Of a DNA stretch of 64,000 nt, positions 21,042-33,634 are shown in pieces. The notes beneath the pieces were generated by a model that saw only the letters and a list, made by a program, of their open reading frames with translations, did not search any database and was not told the DNA's origin. This stretch comes from Gnetum montanum (lineage: Eukaryota; Streptophyta; Gnetopsida; Gnetales; Gnetaceae). Both the position numbers and the translations under genes were made by a program. How positions within the stretch are numbered: the stretch's first letter is position 1; the number at the start of each line of letters is the position of its first letter. Location: NCBI GenBank assembly GCA_015680685.1, contig MNCI01035354.1, positions 605,043 to 669,042 of the forward strand. The letters run 5' to 3'.

Positions 21042-21187
21042 TAATGTTAGGAATTGCACGTTCACCTAACATTATAGCTAATGTTGTTCTTGTTTACTGT
21101 TTGTCTGTCAATTGTTGTAGTGCTTTTTTCTTGCTAAGTGCAAAGAAAATGGCTTAGATACACAGGAAATCAGTAGCTTGAAAAGAC
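21042..21187. repeat. 146-bp direct duplication, right copy
   Basis: Partner of 8,298-8,443, about 97 percent identical by eye. It is followed by unique AT-rich DNA leading to the host exon at 21,430. Confidence 0.85.
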
Positions 21188-21429
21188 TGTTTCTTCAAAC
21201 ATTTCGTAATAAATTACTGTACTTTACATTTTAGGTTGGCTCCCCATGGTTATATATCAATCACCATATTGTTCTTCTCTTGTATCAAAATCCTAATTAT
21301 GAGCCTGCCCTTGCCTTGAAACATTCAAATCTATTATTTTTTTTTTGTTATTCCTAACAATAATTAATTTGTGTTGAAATATGCATTGAAGGAGATTGTA
21401 AATGTTTCCTTTGTTTGCTGTTTACCCAG

Positions 21430-21844
21430 ATTTTACATCATGACTTTAAAAGCTAGGCCTCTACGATTCAGAAGTATTACTCATCATGCAAAAGTTAGTC
21501 AGTGCCTAGGATCCATTGGTGGCAGACAGTGGTACATGGCGGTGGCAAAACATTCAATAGTTGAACATAATAAGTCTAAAATTGAAAATTCAGCTTTGTC
21601 ACCAGAGATTACTGAAGACAATCCCAACATCAAAATTGAAGAGTTAGCGAATCAATCAAAACATGACAAAATGGTATGTTCGAGCTCTGGTCATTATTAC
21701 GTTCCGCCTACTCCGGATGACATAAAAGTATTTCGCATTAATGGACCCCAGTTTATAAAACTCAATGTTGGTACGTGGCATGCTGGTCCGCTCTTCCTGG
21801 ATACATCAATGAATTTCTACAACCTTGAGCTAAGTGATACAAAT
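21430..21844 (+). CDS. Internal exon of an AllA/ureidoglycolate-hydrolase-like host gene
   Basis: A 415-bp exon bounded by a pyrimidine-rich acceptor ending CCCAG and a GTATGA donor. The first base completes an Arg codon, and 138 open codons follow. It reads FYIMTLKARPLRFRSITHHA, QCLGSIGG, WYMAVAK, FRINGPQFIKLNVGTWHAG, PLFLDTSMNFYNLELSDTN. The GTWHAGPLF and FYNLELS stretch matches the cupin-like AllA fold as found in plant proteins annotated as ureidoglycolate hydrolase. AllA-type enzymes act in ureide (purine) breakdown; activity of the plant members is less certain. The frame is intact, codons look like ordinary host coding, and it is joined in phase 0 to 49,893. Upstream exons were not found in this window. 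Confidence 0.8.
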
Positions 21845-22254
21845 GTATGACCCTTTCTTACATTCAATAAAATGATTTGTTTTCTATTATGTTGTAAATT
21901 TCTGATCTCGAAAATGTTTATGCAAGTACATGAAAGCTTATAATTTGATAATGATGAAATAACTGGTGTTCTTTATTTAAGTCTTCAATTATCTTATTTT
22001 CTTGATGGCTATTTTTATCCATATTTACTGACATAAGAAGAATTTGTTACGGATATTCAGGCAAAACTAAAATAGTTTTGAAGAGGTTTTGACTATGTAT
22101 TCTTTAAGATTGGATGATATTTCTTATTGAAATGCATTTTTCAATAACCTATATGAGTATAGCATTCATTCAAGCTACCAACGTAATATTTAGAGTTAAT
22201 TCCCCAGCAAGCTGTATACAAATAAGTTGTCAGGTTTGTCCATCTATATCTTTT

Positions 22255-22340
22255 AGGCTCTAGGTTAGTAGCAGTGAAAGTAAGGTGAGTAACAGTATAA
22301 GACAGTTCAAATCCCACAGGGGTCGCAAACATACGCAATC
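22255..22340 (+). mobile_element. Possible SINE-like tRNA-derived fragment
   Basis: A B-box-like AGTTCAAATCC (one mismatch to GGTTCRANNCC) lies about 45 nt after a weak A-box-like GGTTAGTAGCAGTG. Ends were not delimited. This is weak evidence on its own and is reported because similar units recur at 8,095, 48,128 and 63,385. Confidence 0.25.
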
Positions 22341-22639
22341 TGTTTTGCATATAACAATCATGGTTCTCAGTAGTTTTTTGGCAGCTGAAATACTTGTTGC
22401 AATTTGGTGCGTACATTGCATGTTAACCACATCAGTAAGCATGAACCTAGATTAAACTTATAACTTAATGTATCATGAAGACTCTATTAGTGATTAATTG
22501 ATTTATATCTTTCCAGTGGGTAATTTCACGGTTTCTCACATAAATTGGAGAATGTCCTCACAAATCAAGCACACATATCTCTCTTTGAAGGACAGTTTTG
22601 AGAAAGGAAAGCCATATAACATCTAGAGTAATTGTAACA

Positions 22640-23100
22640 TAAAGCAAGAGTTAACACTCAAAGCCCGTAACAAGCTGGCTGAAAAATGCAAGGGTAAGCT
22701 TTTCATTTTTTCCCCAAACAGTTGATCAATTGTCAGAAATTCAACTTGCATACAGACTAGCATAGACAATTATCAATAAAATGATGCATAACAAAAAAAA
22801 TTATATGATATAAAGAATGGCCCAAGAATCTAGCAAGAAGAGAAGCCAATATGATTATTAACATCTCTTAATATACTATGCATCCAAAGTGCAGTACAAA
22901 AGCGAAAACATCTAAAACTTAAAATCATATTTGCAGCAATCTAGCTTAGCAAAAAAAGCCAATTAATTCAATCACTTCACTTAGTAGCCTTATATTATGC
23001 ACAACCAAAATGTAATCGGTCATAAGGAATTTCAACTCAAGAGAAATATATTATTCATGTACTTGGAAAATTGCAAAAAAAAAAAAAAATGCAAATTATA
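22640..23100 (-). repeat. Dispersed repeat R1, inverted partial copy
   Basis: Reverse complement of roughly the right quarter of R1 (6,480-6,935), including the GCTTTGAGTGTTAACTCTTG end and the CAATTTTCCAAGTACATGAA stretch. Non-coding. Confidence 0.65.
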
Positions 23101-23449
23101 CATCCATCTTTACATTTATTCACAATATCATTGCCAATGATACAATATTTAGCGCTCAACAAGCAAGAAAAATCAGAAACTAGATTGTGCACATTAATAC
23201 AACTTAGATCAATCACAAGGAAGAATAATTAGTCATTCAACCAATCATTAATACAAGCATATTAACAACACTCTAAATTTATCAGAGTCATAAAATTATA
23301 GATAGTTCTATAAATCAATGCTATCCACACACATCATCATAACAAAGTAGATTCACACACATTGCCACAAACTTTAAGATGAAAATCCAAGAAAGTTGGA
23401 TCGTTACAGTAATATTGCAAGCTCATGTAAATTTTTTTTCTTAGGATGT

Positions 23450-25570
23450 ATCTTAATTCAGTTACCATTTGACTATGAGTTGGATTATTTTTGGGTCTAT
23501 GCTACACAAACAAGGCTTTTTTCAACCATCATTTTTGGATTACACCTTAATATACCCCCAAGATAGGTGATTGGGGATTGTATGTGATGTGCGTACACAC
23601 TTACGAATGGTCTCTACGTCATTGAAAACCTTTGGGGTAATGTGCAGGTCAACCTCCTTGGATCGAATAGCTCATGATATTAGGCCTAAGTATATGCTAG
23701 CAGTGTTGGATAGCTTATCTCCACCTCCAAACTAGGGTTTATATAAAAAATAAATAGTGCAACCCATTGATTCAAGGTATGGGGATAGATATATTTTTAT
23801 TAAAAAAATATTTACTGTTCCTTAGAAATGCTACATGTTTCACCTAATTACTAATTGTGAATATAGGTGAATTGCTTATCCTAGAGTCTAAAGGGTTTCT
23901 CATCATAATTCATGGGGTTATTTTATGGAAAAAGCAAGTAAACATTCATGATCACATGTATATGTATTTTTTATTTTTTATCCCAAATAAAAGAACATAA
24001 CTGCTGGTAAGTAAATGTGGTTGGTATATTAAAACAAGAATAAATGAATAATAAATTGCTTGCATAAAAGAAAAATCTGTCTGACAAAATTGACAATGGA
24101 TTGTCATTAATCTTTAAGGAAAATACTTCAAGAAGTGTTCAACATTTCATAATGCGACTATCAATAGTTTTTGAGACATAAAGCACCTCTTTATCTCAAT
24201 TTTCAAATGTTTTCAAGAGCACCAACACATGAGACAATGGAAAGTTATCATGGCCATAAGTTGCTCTATTGGCTCCATATTCATTAGGAGCTGAAGTTCT
24301 ATGGATAAGTGAATTAAATGATTATTTTGTCTCTTTTGTTTGGACTTAGGTTACAAACATCCCCTTTTTGACTTACTTGTATCAAATAGGCTATGTTTTG
24401 TGTCTCACACCAATGATCATAGCTGATTTTTCACAATTAAACAATGCTTTTCTCCATCATGTGGCATTTTATGTTCTCTTCTTCTTTTAAGGAATCTCAG
24501 AGTAGAGAAATGATAACATAGAAAACCATCATGCTCTTAGAGGAAAATGTGTTTTCTTTGCCCGACTGACTTGCATAAGGAACCTTACGTAGACCTTCAA
24601 AGTTGCATGACAATTGGAACAAGGGTACAAAAAATTCTGTTTTCTTTCCTTCTCTTTTTTCTTCTTCAAAATAGAACCGAAGACAGATTTTTAAAGGTGG
24701 ACGTTGTTGATTGAATGAAAAGCAGGAACCAAAGAATAACAGCCATGATAGTCTCTAACTAGGACTAATCATAAACAAGGAACTGAACTCTAATTTTTAG
24801 CAAACAAACAAGTAAATTTCCTTCACAGCTTAATTTCCAGCCTCTTTTTTTTGTTTTGTTTTGTTTTTTAAAAAGGAATTATACAAAGAGGGAAATGTAG
24901 GCTTGAACAAAGTCCCATTTAATAATGCAAGGGAACTTTGACAAGTCTAACAAATCCCTAGAACTGAACAAAAAAATGCACAGCAAAATAAACATGCTCA
25001 CTTCACTTTCCATTATGCAAAAGACAACCAATCATCAATATGTATAATTTCTTTTTGTTTTAATGACTATTCAATGGACCCCTTGGCTTTCCAGCTGTCA
25101 AACCAAGTGCCTCCAAACCTACAAGATGTAGTTCACATTAAAAAGAAAAAAAAACACTGGGGTTGGATAAAATGGTGGAGACTAACACTATCGAGCACCT
25201 CCAAAAGCTAAACCTTTTTAGCCAATAGAAGATATCACCAACCTTGGATAGAAGCATTAGGGACATTTATTAATTATACCACAACAACTTGGAATGTTTA
25301 GTGTACATGGCAAATAAAAACCAGCTCATGAGCCTAATGCATTTATGATAAAGAAATAAATTTGCCACTTACAAAAAAGAATCCATATATGACCCATGAA
25401 AGAAATTTATGACTCAGTCTTCATAAAGGAATCCACATGTTTATTAGAAAATCTTCAACTTCTCCAAGTCAAAGCAACAAACAACTATCAAAATGCAACA
25501 AAGGTTTGGGATACACACCTCTATGATTGGGATGATTCAACTTGGAGAATGAAAACACAGTTGAAGCTTG
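23450..25570. repeat. Left arm of a diverged inverted repeat
   Basis: AT-rich DNA whose reverse complement matches 34,800-37,000 at several ordered points: the GTGTAATCCAAAAATGATG region, the ATTACTAATTGTGAAT region and the TTATCCAACCCCAGTG region. The arms are clearly diverged with indels. No coding domain was seen. They may be two inverted copies of one unclassified element. Confidence 0.5.
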
Positions 25571-25891
25571 GGTTGATGTTCAGCTAGTAGCCTAGAAAAA
25601 TCAGGTCAAAACATCAAAAACGCATCACCAAATTCCCACAAATTAGTCCCACACAAAGTACGTTTAGCTGAAACAACCTTAAGTATAGCCATCACCAGGA
25701 GCTCCCCAGCCATACAAGGAAAATCCTAAGTTTAGTGCACACACACAACACCCCCCCCACCCCTCGAAAAAAAAAATGGCCAAGACTAAACTAGGAACAA
25801 CCTCATACTTCTCCTTTCTTTCTCTTCCTCACTTACCAAACTAGCATAGTCTCTACTCACTTGCAAAAAGGTAAAAACTGTAAGGGCCCAT

Positions 25892-26975
25892 TGTAGTACC
25901 CTGCATTTGTACATGTTGATGATTGCGAACTTAGAGGAGTGTGGGGGTAGGAGGATTTGGGTGTGGGTGTTGAATAAGTTTCATCTTGGAGACTACCAAA
26001 TAAGAACAATCCATGGAAACAAGTGCATCCAAACAATTTATGTGGTTCCCCAACTTGGGAACTTGGGTAATCTATACTCAGAGGGTAGTATCGTGCACAC
26101 CTCTAGATGTGTTGCTTTCAATATGTGGTTTCAAGGGTACCACAACCTTTACAAGGCTTTATTACAATTGATTTGCAGGTCGAAGCTTGGAGGTTTTAAC
26201 CTAACCTTGACACACAAGTGTGACCTCTCTCAAGAGATGCACAGAGCCCCTTAAGGCTAAAAGGAAATGAAAATGAAATCAAGTAAACAATGGGCTCACT
26301 TCATATTCCTTTCATTAGGTACATGGAAGAAGAATGCCACAACATACATAAGAGAATGGAGATGAAGGACAACTTTGTAACTTTGTTCCTAGTGAGCTTG
26401 ATGTTCGTTGCTTGCTCTATTACACTACTTTAGGCATCTAACCCTTGCCTTCTTATGAGTTTTTGTGAAAGATCAACATTACATCCTTAGCCAATGGTTG
26501 AATAAGCGTTACATCCCTAGCCAATGGTCATTTGGGTCATTTAAACTAATCATAGACATCTATGTTTGGGATGTAGACCATTTAGGAAAGATGTTTCCTT
26601 TGAGAGTAGATGTCCTTTTGTGTTGCTACCTTCTTGTAGGAAAGACATTTTCTTTGAGATGTAGACATCTACATCTACTATATGGAATAGATGTCTCCTT
26701 GCTAGAGTAGATGTCTTTTGTACATTTGCCCCTACATTTTGGAAAGATATCTTTATGGCAAAGTAGATATCTTATCTAGAGGATAGACATCAAATGTCAT
26801 TTGTTGAACTCTTTGTAGATCTCTTGTTCTTTGGGAAAAACCTCCGTTTGATTCAGTATCAATCCAATATTCTTTCTTTCATGATTGATTCCTACAAAAC
26901 ACAAACTAACACACACAAGCACATATGATCTCCATTTTGCAAGAATTGACATACCAAAATAGGTATCTATCAACA
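25892..26975 (-). mobile_element. Possible solo LTR
   Basis: A ~1.08-kb non-coding segment beginning TGTAGTACCC and ending TATCAACA, that is TG...CA, with TGTTGATAGATACC at its 5' end if read on the minus strand. It includes a stretch like those in plant LTRs (ATTTATGTGGTTCCC) and several repeated GTAGATGTC motifs. No matching 5-bp target duplication was found and no second LTR or internal domains are present, so this is tentative. Confidence 0.35.
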
Positions 26976-27127
26976 CATGTGACTTTAGTACTTTATTAAA
27001 TATTTAGACTATCACTTGTTTTAAAGCTTATATATATATTTGTAGACATGCCTAATGCTTCTAAGTAATATGAATGCTTTTGATTGGGTGTCATAACCAA
27101 TATTACTATTATTTCTAGCTTATTTCT

Positions 27128-27143
27128 AATTATTTAGTATTTT
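27128..27143. repeat. Target-site duplication of LINE C, 3' side
   Basis: AATTATTTAGTATTTT, identical to 33,619-33,634. Part of its T end overlaps the poly(A) tail of the minus-strand element. Confidence 0.9.
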
Positions 27144-27359
27144 TTTGAGAAAATTCTGGAGTTTATTAGAAAACAACAAGATCATGTACACAATGTTTGT
27201 AGTTCAAAATAGAAGCCAGGGGATTTGATTCCCCCCCACCCCCCNCCCACCTCATCTCAACACCACTCAAAAACCTAGACTTAGGGTAACGAAACCTAGC
27301 ATTCCCAACTCCAAACCCCCAATAGCACCAAATAGTAAAGACTAGCTCAGGTGTCCCCC

Positions 27360-30300
27360 TCCTCCCCCCAAAGCTTTGCCAAAGTCAACTCAACCATGGA
27401 CCAATGATTCAAAAACCAAAACAAAGCATTAAATAGGCAAGACCAAAAGCTAGAACCAAAACTATAATCTCCTCGATCCCCCAACCCCCACCACCTATAA
27501 TCGGTTGGGGAGCCTAGTGCGGGTGCAATAGGCCCGTTCCTGGGCATGCATGACATCCAGCACATCCCTATGCTTTTCTAAATCAATGAGTGTGGTAGCT
27601 TCCTAGAAGGTTTTGAACGCCTTTGCCCTTCAAGCCCATTCCTTAGGCATTCCTTTACCATTAGGGTACAAATTAAAACCTTTTAATTTGATATGTCTTC
27701 TGAGCGCTTGCCACGTAGTATTGTGCCTAATGTCTAGCACCTAGTAAGGGTAGTGCCCTTGCCTCAACCAACAATGCATACCTTGTTCATGGGCATGATC
27801 TTGTTGTTGTTGGATTTGCATGGCCTCCTCCTCCACCTTGGCAGATCGCTCTTGCTCCTTCTCATGCAATTCCAAAAGCCACGCCTCCTGCTCAAGCTGC
27901 TCCCTTACAATTTCACGAAGCTCAACCTCCAACACCTCTCTAGCCGTGACCTCTGCAAGCACGTGTTGTCACCTCTCCTCCCAAACTCTTTCCTCCAGCT
28001 AGCTCTAGAAGTTAGTCTCTTGCTTTGCCCAATGCTATAGCCATGCCTCCCTTTCTACCTTTGTAGCCACCTGAGCGAGAAGAACCTCCATCCCCATAGA
28101 ATGAGAAACCACCTCCCTATCCTCATGAGAGCCCTCTAGTTGAGCTTCTAGTGGCTTGGTAGTAATGGCCATTCTCAATTCTAGCCTTAGGCTACTACTA
28201 CCCAGAAACCTTGGCCTCATCCTCTTCATCCCCTTTGCTCTGCAAAGGGGATAGACTCTTATGACTTGGTCCTGTAACATCCCCTGGCACATCCACCTAC
28301 TCCTTCGAGCGCACTCGTGAATCCCCCTCCGAATCACTGGACAGATTGATCATCAGTGGTGCCTCACACGGCAAGCATTGATGCTTATAAATTGTGCAAA
28401 TGGTCAACCTTGCATTTGGCCTCGTAACCCCCACCTGCGATGCATGCCACAAGGCCAAAATTAGGCTTGAGTGATGACCCCTTTGTTGCTATTGAAGCAC
28501 GTCCAAAAAGTATCTCGGAAAATTTGCTTGGGCACCCATCTACATGCACCGCATGAAGGAAAAGTGTAGATCCTACAACTTAGAAACATTACTAGATTGC
28601 ACAAAGAATGGCTCGACCACCTCTACCATCTCCTACCACACTTCAAACAACATCAACTGTAAAACTTGCCTACTATCTGTTTTGGGCACTAGTTTTGGGA
28701 AAAACGTGGTCACATCCTGCAACCTGCTCCCTTGCATAGGAATCACCATGCCATCCATCGATACCCCTAAGAGCCATGCAATATTTTCTTCTGTTAGCAA
28801 AATTTGCACCCCCTAAACAAAGTGAGCTCCCCTAACCAATTCATAAAGAATGGTTCATCTTCTAATTCCAGCTCCCCCTTGTAATAGGGTGAGGAGCTTT
28901 GCCCAATTGGCTCAAGTAGTGAAGCCCCATAGCTCAATGTTGCCCTTGTAACCATCGCTCGTCGGCTCAAAGGTTGGCATGACCCCCATGATGCCTTGCA
29001 CTTCAGCCCACAGATGGATACCCTGTGCTGCAATGTGCACTGATGCCAGCAAAGGTAGATCTTGGAAAACTCGACAATTTCATGCCTTCCACAACATCCA
29101 CAGGATAGCTACCTCTTTCTTGTTGCCCATCAAATTCAAACTTGGCTAGAAGTTTGTTGCTTGAAACACTTGATGCGTAAAAGGACAGTCAAATATAAAG
29201 TTGCCAACCATCTCCCTTGTAGCCATGCAAAGGTGGCACGTGTCAGGCACATTGACCCCCCACCTCAGCAACACCATGTGAACCAGCAAAGCGAGATGTT
29301 TAATTAGCCAAACAAACATTTTTATCTTTTCTGGGAACTTACCTTTCCACAATGTCTTCCAACCCCCCATGTTCAGGTACTTATACTTGATGAGCTGTCT
29401 TGGCGATGTACCCATGAGGTCCCACTAAATCATTTTTTGGGCATGTTCAAAAATTTTCTTCCATATGTGCAAATCATTAGCCGCTACCTCCCATCTATGA
29501 TACTTTCCATCAATCAGGTTGACTGATTACACTAGATGATGTACAACCTTGTACTTTAATTTACAAGCTTATGGTATCCCATATCAATAAGATCTTGAAA
29601 CTTGGGAACTCTTAGAGCTCCCGCACCCCTTGGTTGGGCCACCATATCCCATTGAACCAAGTGTAGTCATTTCCCACCCTTGCCTCCAGACCACGTAAAA
29701 TTCCGAACAATCTAATCAATGTGCTCAATAATACCAGTTGGAGGCGAGGCCATTGTAGCTGACAACACCATTGGGCAAGTAACACCTTGCCTGTCCTAGT
29801 GAGGAAACAACTCGTCCACTGATGAATCTGTTTCTGAATTCATTGGATAAGTCCCCCCGAAAACCTTTTTATGATGCTAGTCGTACAGAGGAAGACCCAA
29901 GCACGAGTCACTCTGTGCCCCTAGAAGAATCCCTAACTGCTGAATAATCAATCCCTTGACTTGGGCTTCTGTGTTTTGCATATGAATCACCAACTTAGCC
30001 TTATTAATTTTCAGCCTAACCTCGCCCACCATCCATTGCAGTGCTCGATTGATTGCTAAAGCTAGCGGCACAACTACCTAAGAGAATAACATGGTGTCAT
30101 CAACGTAGTGTTTGGCCAAGCCTCTTACCCCTGCAATTTCCAACCCCCTCACCCCCTTAGTTTTGCAATATGTCTGCATGGTGTCCATAACTAGGATAAA
30201 CAAAAATGGGGACAGCGGGCTTGCCTGCCTTAATCCCCTTCTCGAGGAGGTGAACCCCCATAATCTCCCTTCAAGATCGAGGGAGAAGGCTCCCGATGCC

Positions 30301-32100
30301 TAAATCTGAATGCAAAGCTGGGCAAAATTGGGGTGAAACCCTTTTTTCAACATAATCTCCTACAATGCTTCCTAGGAAACAATATCATAGGCGTTTGAAA
30401 TATCCAGTTTGAGACACATGTTGGGGCATCTAGTAAGTCTTAGCGAATGCAGCACTTCCTACATTAGCAAAATCTGATCCTAGATGTAATGGCCCCGAAC
30501 AGAACCTACCTAGTTAGAACCCACTAATTTCGGCATAAGTGGGTGTAGCTGCCCCACCAGCATTTTTGTAAAGAGGTGTAAAAGGGAGTTACACACCCTA
30601 ATCGGTCTAAAATGAGATGGTTTGGTAGGGTAATTAGACTTCGGTATCATGACAATTTGTGAGCAATTAATTTCCTTGCACACTTGTTTCCATCTTAGCA
30701 TCTCATTAAACGCATCCAGCAAGTTTTCTTCCAGAACATCAATGAATGCTTTAAAGAATTCCATAGGCCAGCCATTTGGCTTAGGCACCCGGCCTGGCTT
30801 CATTGAATCCAAAGCCTCTTCCACCTCCCATCTCAAGAAAGGCACTAAAAGCCTTCAATTGTCGTCTTCGATCAGAACCTTCTGAATAGGAATGGACAAA
30901 GGACTCACAACCTCTTTCCCCCAAATGTCGGACCAAAATTTGAAAAGCATGTTAGCCACCCCCTACTTATCATTAACTTCCTAACCCTGGATAGTAAGCC
31001 TATGAACCTTCTTAGCCTGTCGTGCAGAGTTGACTGCCGCAAAGAAGAATTGTGTATTCTTGTCACCATCCTTCAACCGCCTCTATCTTCCTTGTTGCCT
31101 CCAATATGCCTTGACATCTTTATCAAGCGCCTATAGTTGGTCCAAGACAGCACCTTCCATTTTAGTCAAATCCTTTCCCACCTCTTGCTCAGCTTGAATG
31201 TTTGAAAGATGGCACCTGATCTCCCCTCACAACACATGGAATGAGTATTCATCCGCCCCACTTTGTGCCCTTAATTCTTGCTTTAACTAACATAATGCTT
31301 GCTTTAGAAACTCCCAAGGATTGACATTTTGTGTGTAGGTCCCCCAAATTTTTTTGACTAAAGGCTGTAGCCAAGGCTTGTGAATCTAGTAATGCTCAAA
31401 ACGAAAAGGAACCACCCCCTCCCAGGTGGTATTCCTGACACAATAGAGAATTGATCGATGATTAGACACCTATTGTTCCTGCCCAATTGCCATAACCTCA
31501 ATCAGAAGGATCTACAAGTTGACCCACACCTGATCAATCTAGGTCATAACCCTCTCCCACCTATGCCGTTGATTGCTCTAGGGGAACTAACAACCCTGGA
31601 TATCAATATCCACCAGGTCATGATTCCCCAGGAATGCTAGGAAATCGTATGCTTTTGGCGGCACTTGAGAACCACCATCCAACTTTTCCCAAGAATAGAG
31701 TCTTTGATTGACATCCCTAACAAGAATCCATTGCTACCATTCCCGAACAACAGAGGGGAACTCTTTGCAGCTCCAACAATTTTGCCTTCCAAGTTTCAGT
31801 GCCATAGAAGTTTGTGAGCCACAACTTAGCATCCATAAGAAACACTATGATACTCCATTGAGAGCTATCCATTACTTGAAACTACTTGGGGGAGAGCAAA
31901 GCCAACCCCCTAGCACATCCCCTAGATGGAACAACATGGATATCCCACCTCGATCACTATAGCTAGTGATGCTCTTGCAATTGGAGCTTGGTTTTCTGCA
32001 AACACACAACATCACACTTTTCTTTACGCACGATCTCTTTCAGGGTATTGCATTTGTAGGGGGTACCCTATCTTTTGCAATTCCATGAGAAGATCCTCAT
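27360..32100 (-). pseudogene. LINE C ORF2: endonuclease, RT, zf-RVT and C-terminal extension
   Basis: ATG at 32,100 opens MRIFSWNCKR and CDVVCLQKTKLQ, the start of the AP-like endonuclease. The linker DGDKNTQFFF lies near 31,040. RT spans about 30,845-29,850 with GRVPKPNGWPMEFF, SQIVMIPKS, HFRPIRVCNSLLH and the catalytic YVDD at 30,091-30,110. zf-RVT (about 29,370-29,170) has LWKGKFPEKIKMFVWL and CHLCMATREMVGNF. Then come LWMLWKA (tail), block 1 (WAEVQGIMGVMPTFEP, about 28,980), block 2 (VVEPFFVQSSNVSKL and HFSFMRCM, about 28,500-28,590; SSLILALW), a charged linker, coiled coil and the J-like module. Many stops and shifts. The YVDD is retained but the enzyme cannot be made. Confidence 0.8.
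27555..27752 (-). other. J-domain-like module in LINE C
   Basis: Sixty-six codons aligned without gaps to the LINE B module: YPY*VLDI, WQALRRHI, NLYPN and DLEKHRDVLD. HPN of B is YPN here and the LG glycine is Asp. Three stops interrupt it. It is preceded by the same coiled coil (e.g. EVELREIVREQLEQEAWLLE, about 27,760-27,960) and a DHAHEQ...CWLRQG lead-in matching DRAHGHNAWQWLREG of B. Confidence 0.45.
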
Positions 32101-32328
32101 GGTTTACCAGATGATCATCTTTTATAAACATCCTGGATGGTCTTTTGGACCCCTAGGTTAATCTCTCTCTATGATTGCTTAGAATGGGAGTTTGGACCCA
32201 ACAGTTGCCCCAACCTTTTGCATCTGGGGTACACAGGGAAACTCCCCACACCCCACCCTACCCTTGGAACCACACCCCCTAAGAATGTCATCCATGGATG
32301 GGAGGGGACTTCCTTTGAAAAGTAACAC

Positions 32329-33602
32329 CTAGCCTTCTAAAGGCAAGAACTCCCCAAAACCCCCAATAGAAGTTCGAACTGTAACATTCTTGTGGCCCAT
32401 TGAGGAGTCTGGTGTCATGGAGACCCTGAGGATGCATTCCACCCTTGGCTCAACCAATGCAACACCACCCATGGCCAAAATGAAACTAGCACAAAGAGGG
32501 GAAGGATGCCCCTCCTTTCGCACAACCTTGTCAACGAGCGGTTGAGTCTTAGCTGGACTTGCCCCATCTTGAAGAGCATTTGAAGATGTGTGAGCTTGCT
32601 CATCCACCGAAGCTTGCAAGTGATTTTGACCCAAAAATTTACCCCTTTTTTGGTAACGGTTGTCTATCCCCCCAAACGATTATTGACCCTAGCCCTGTGG
32701 TGCAACCTTGCACTCTACCGTCTTATGCCTCGCTTTGCCACGTACCCCACAGGAGTGCTATAGGCACAAGAATCACAACGTTTTCAAATCCCACATGGAA
32801 CTTCTCCTCCCCCAATGGCATTTCCAAACAACCATGTGAATGATAAGCTTGGGTGCCAGAGAATGCCACACGCAGAAACACGCATACCCCCTTCAATCCA
32901 TTGAAGCGATTGCCCTATCAATGGAAATGAATTCCTTGAAATTCCTTGCCAAGATTTGGAGGAAATGTGGTGTCCACATTTCCCATGGGATATCAGAAAC
33001 ACAGACCCAAACTAGGGCTCAAGAGAACAAATTCGGGTCTTGATGGGCCCCTGGCCTCCACTTCATCAAAGCTAGGCCCCTAGCTCCGAAGAACCATAGG
33101 CCACCCACCAAACCTTGGTCCTAGTTTGAGACCATCGAAAAAATAAACAATAGGAGCTAACTCAGAAGACTTTGCACCACCAATGAACAAAACTTCCATT
33201 GCACGGTAGCCCATTTCTAAACCAACCCAAGCTTAGAGCCCCCTCATTGGGAACCACCCTAGCCTAGATTTGTAGACAACCCCCTTTCTAGACATCGACC
33301 TCTATCTTGTTCGACTTCGGCACCCTAGACTGTTGATCAGCCCTAGCCAAACCAAGGATCACAACCTCCTTTGTGCTACTTTCTTGCTCATTAGGCACGC
33401 CTCTAGTTCCCAAATTGCCTCTCTAGCCACCATTGCCCTTCGTGCTCCAGCCCTTCGTGCCTACATTATCTTGGCTAGCCAAACCACTGCACTCCGCATG
33501 CATGCTACTATTGCGTGCTACGGGCTCGCTCCCACTGCTCCCCATGCTCTTGCTTCCGCTCATCCTTCCATTGGATGTGAGTTTGAGTTGTGCTTGAGAC
33601 AT
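32329..33602 (-). pseudogene. LINE C ORF1 (DUF4283, decayed knuckle)
   Basis: ATG at 33,602, only 16 nt from the element's 5' end. A Ser/Gly/Asn-rich N-terminus is followed by DUF4283 (about 33,110-32,880) with LWFFGARGLALMKWRPGAHQ and IPWEMWTPHFLQIL, closely matching LINE E. The zinc knuckle has decayed (CGVRGKARHKTVEC, second Cys now Arg, near 32,730). A low-complexity tail ends at the stop at 32,329. At least three stops interrupt the frame. Confidence 0.8.
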
Positions 33603-33618
33603 TGTTATATTTTACCCC

Positions 33619-33634
33619 AATTATTTAGTATTTT
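33619..33634. repeat. Target-site duplication of LINE C, 5' side
   Basis: Exact match of 27,128-27,143, placing the 5' end of LINE C at 33,618. Confidence 0.9.

Larger units (their letters stand above)
27144..33618 (-). mobile_element. LINE C, full-length L1-type element (about 6.5 kb)
   Basis: Bounded by exact 16-bp target duplications. Minus-strand order: a 16-nt leader, ORF1 (ATG at 33,602), ORF2 (ATG at 32,100) with endonuclease, RT, zf-RVT and the long C-terminal extension including the J-like module, a short 3' UTR, the tail AATAAACTCCAGAATTTTCTC and A's. It is the reference copy for the family in this window. Stops and frameshifts are frequent, with an excess of changes of the kind expected from cytosine methylation decay, so it is dead. 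A single N lies at 27,245. Confidence 0.85.

Noticed and set aside
21371-21429. Upstream ATG at 21,371 as the start of the AllA-like protein
   Set aside because: The ~20 codons before the acceptor have no family similarity and lie in a pyrimidine-rich intron end; the family has a longer N-terminus encoded by upstream exons.
25892-26975. A confirmed LTR retrotransposon
   Set aside because: Only TG...CA ends and LTR-like text were seen; no target duplication, partner LTR or internal domain, so it is kept only as a tentative solo LTR.
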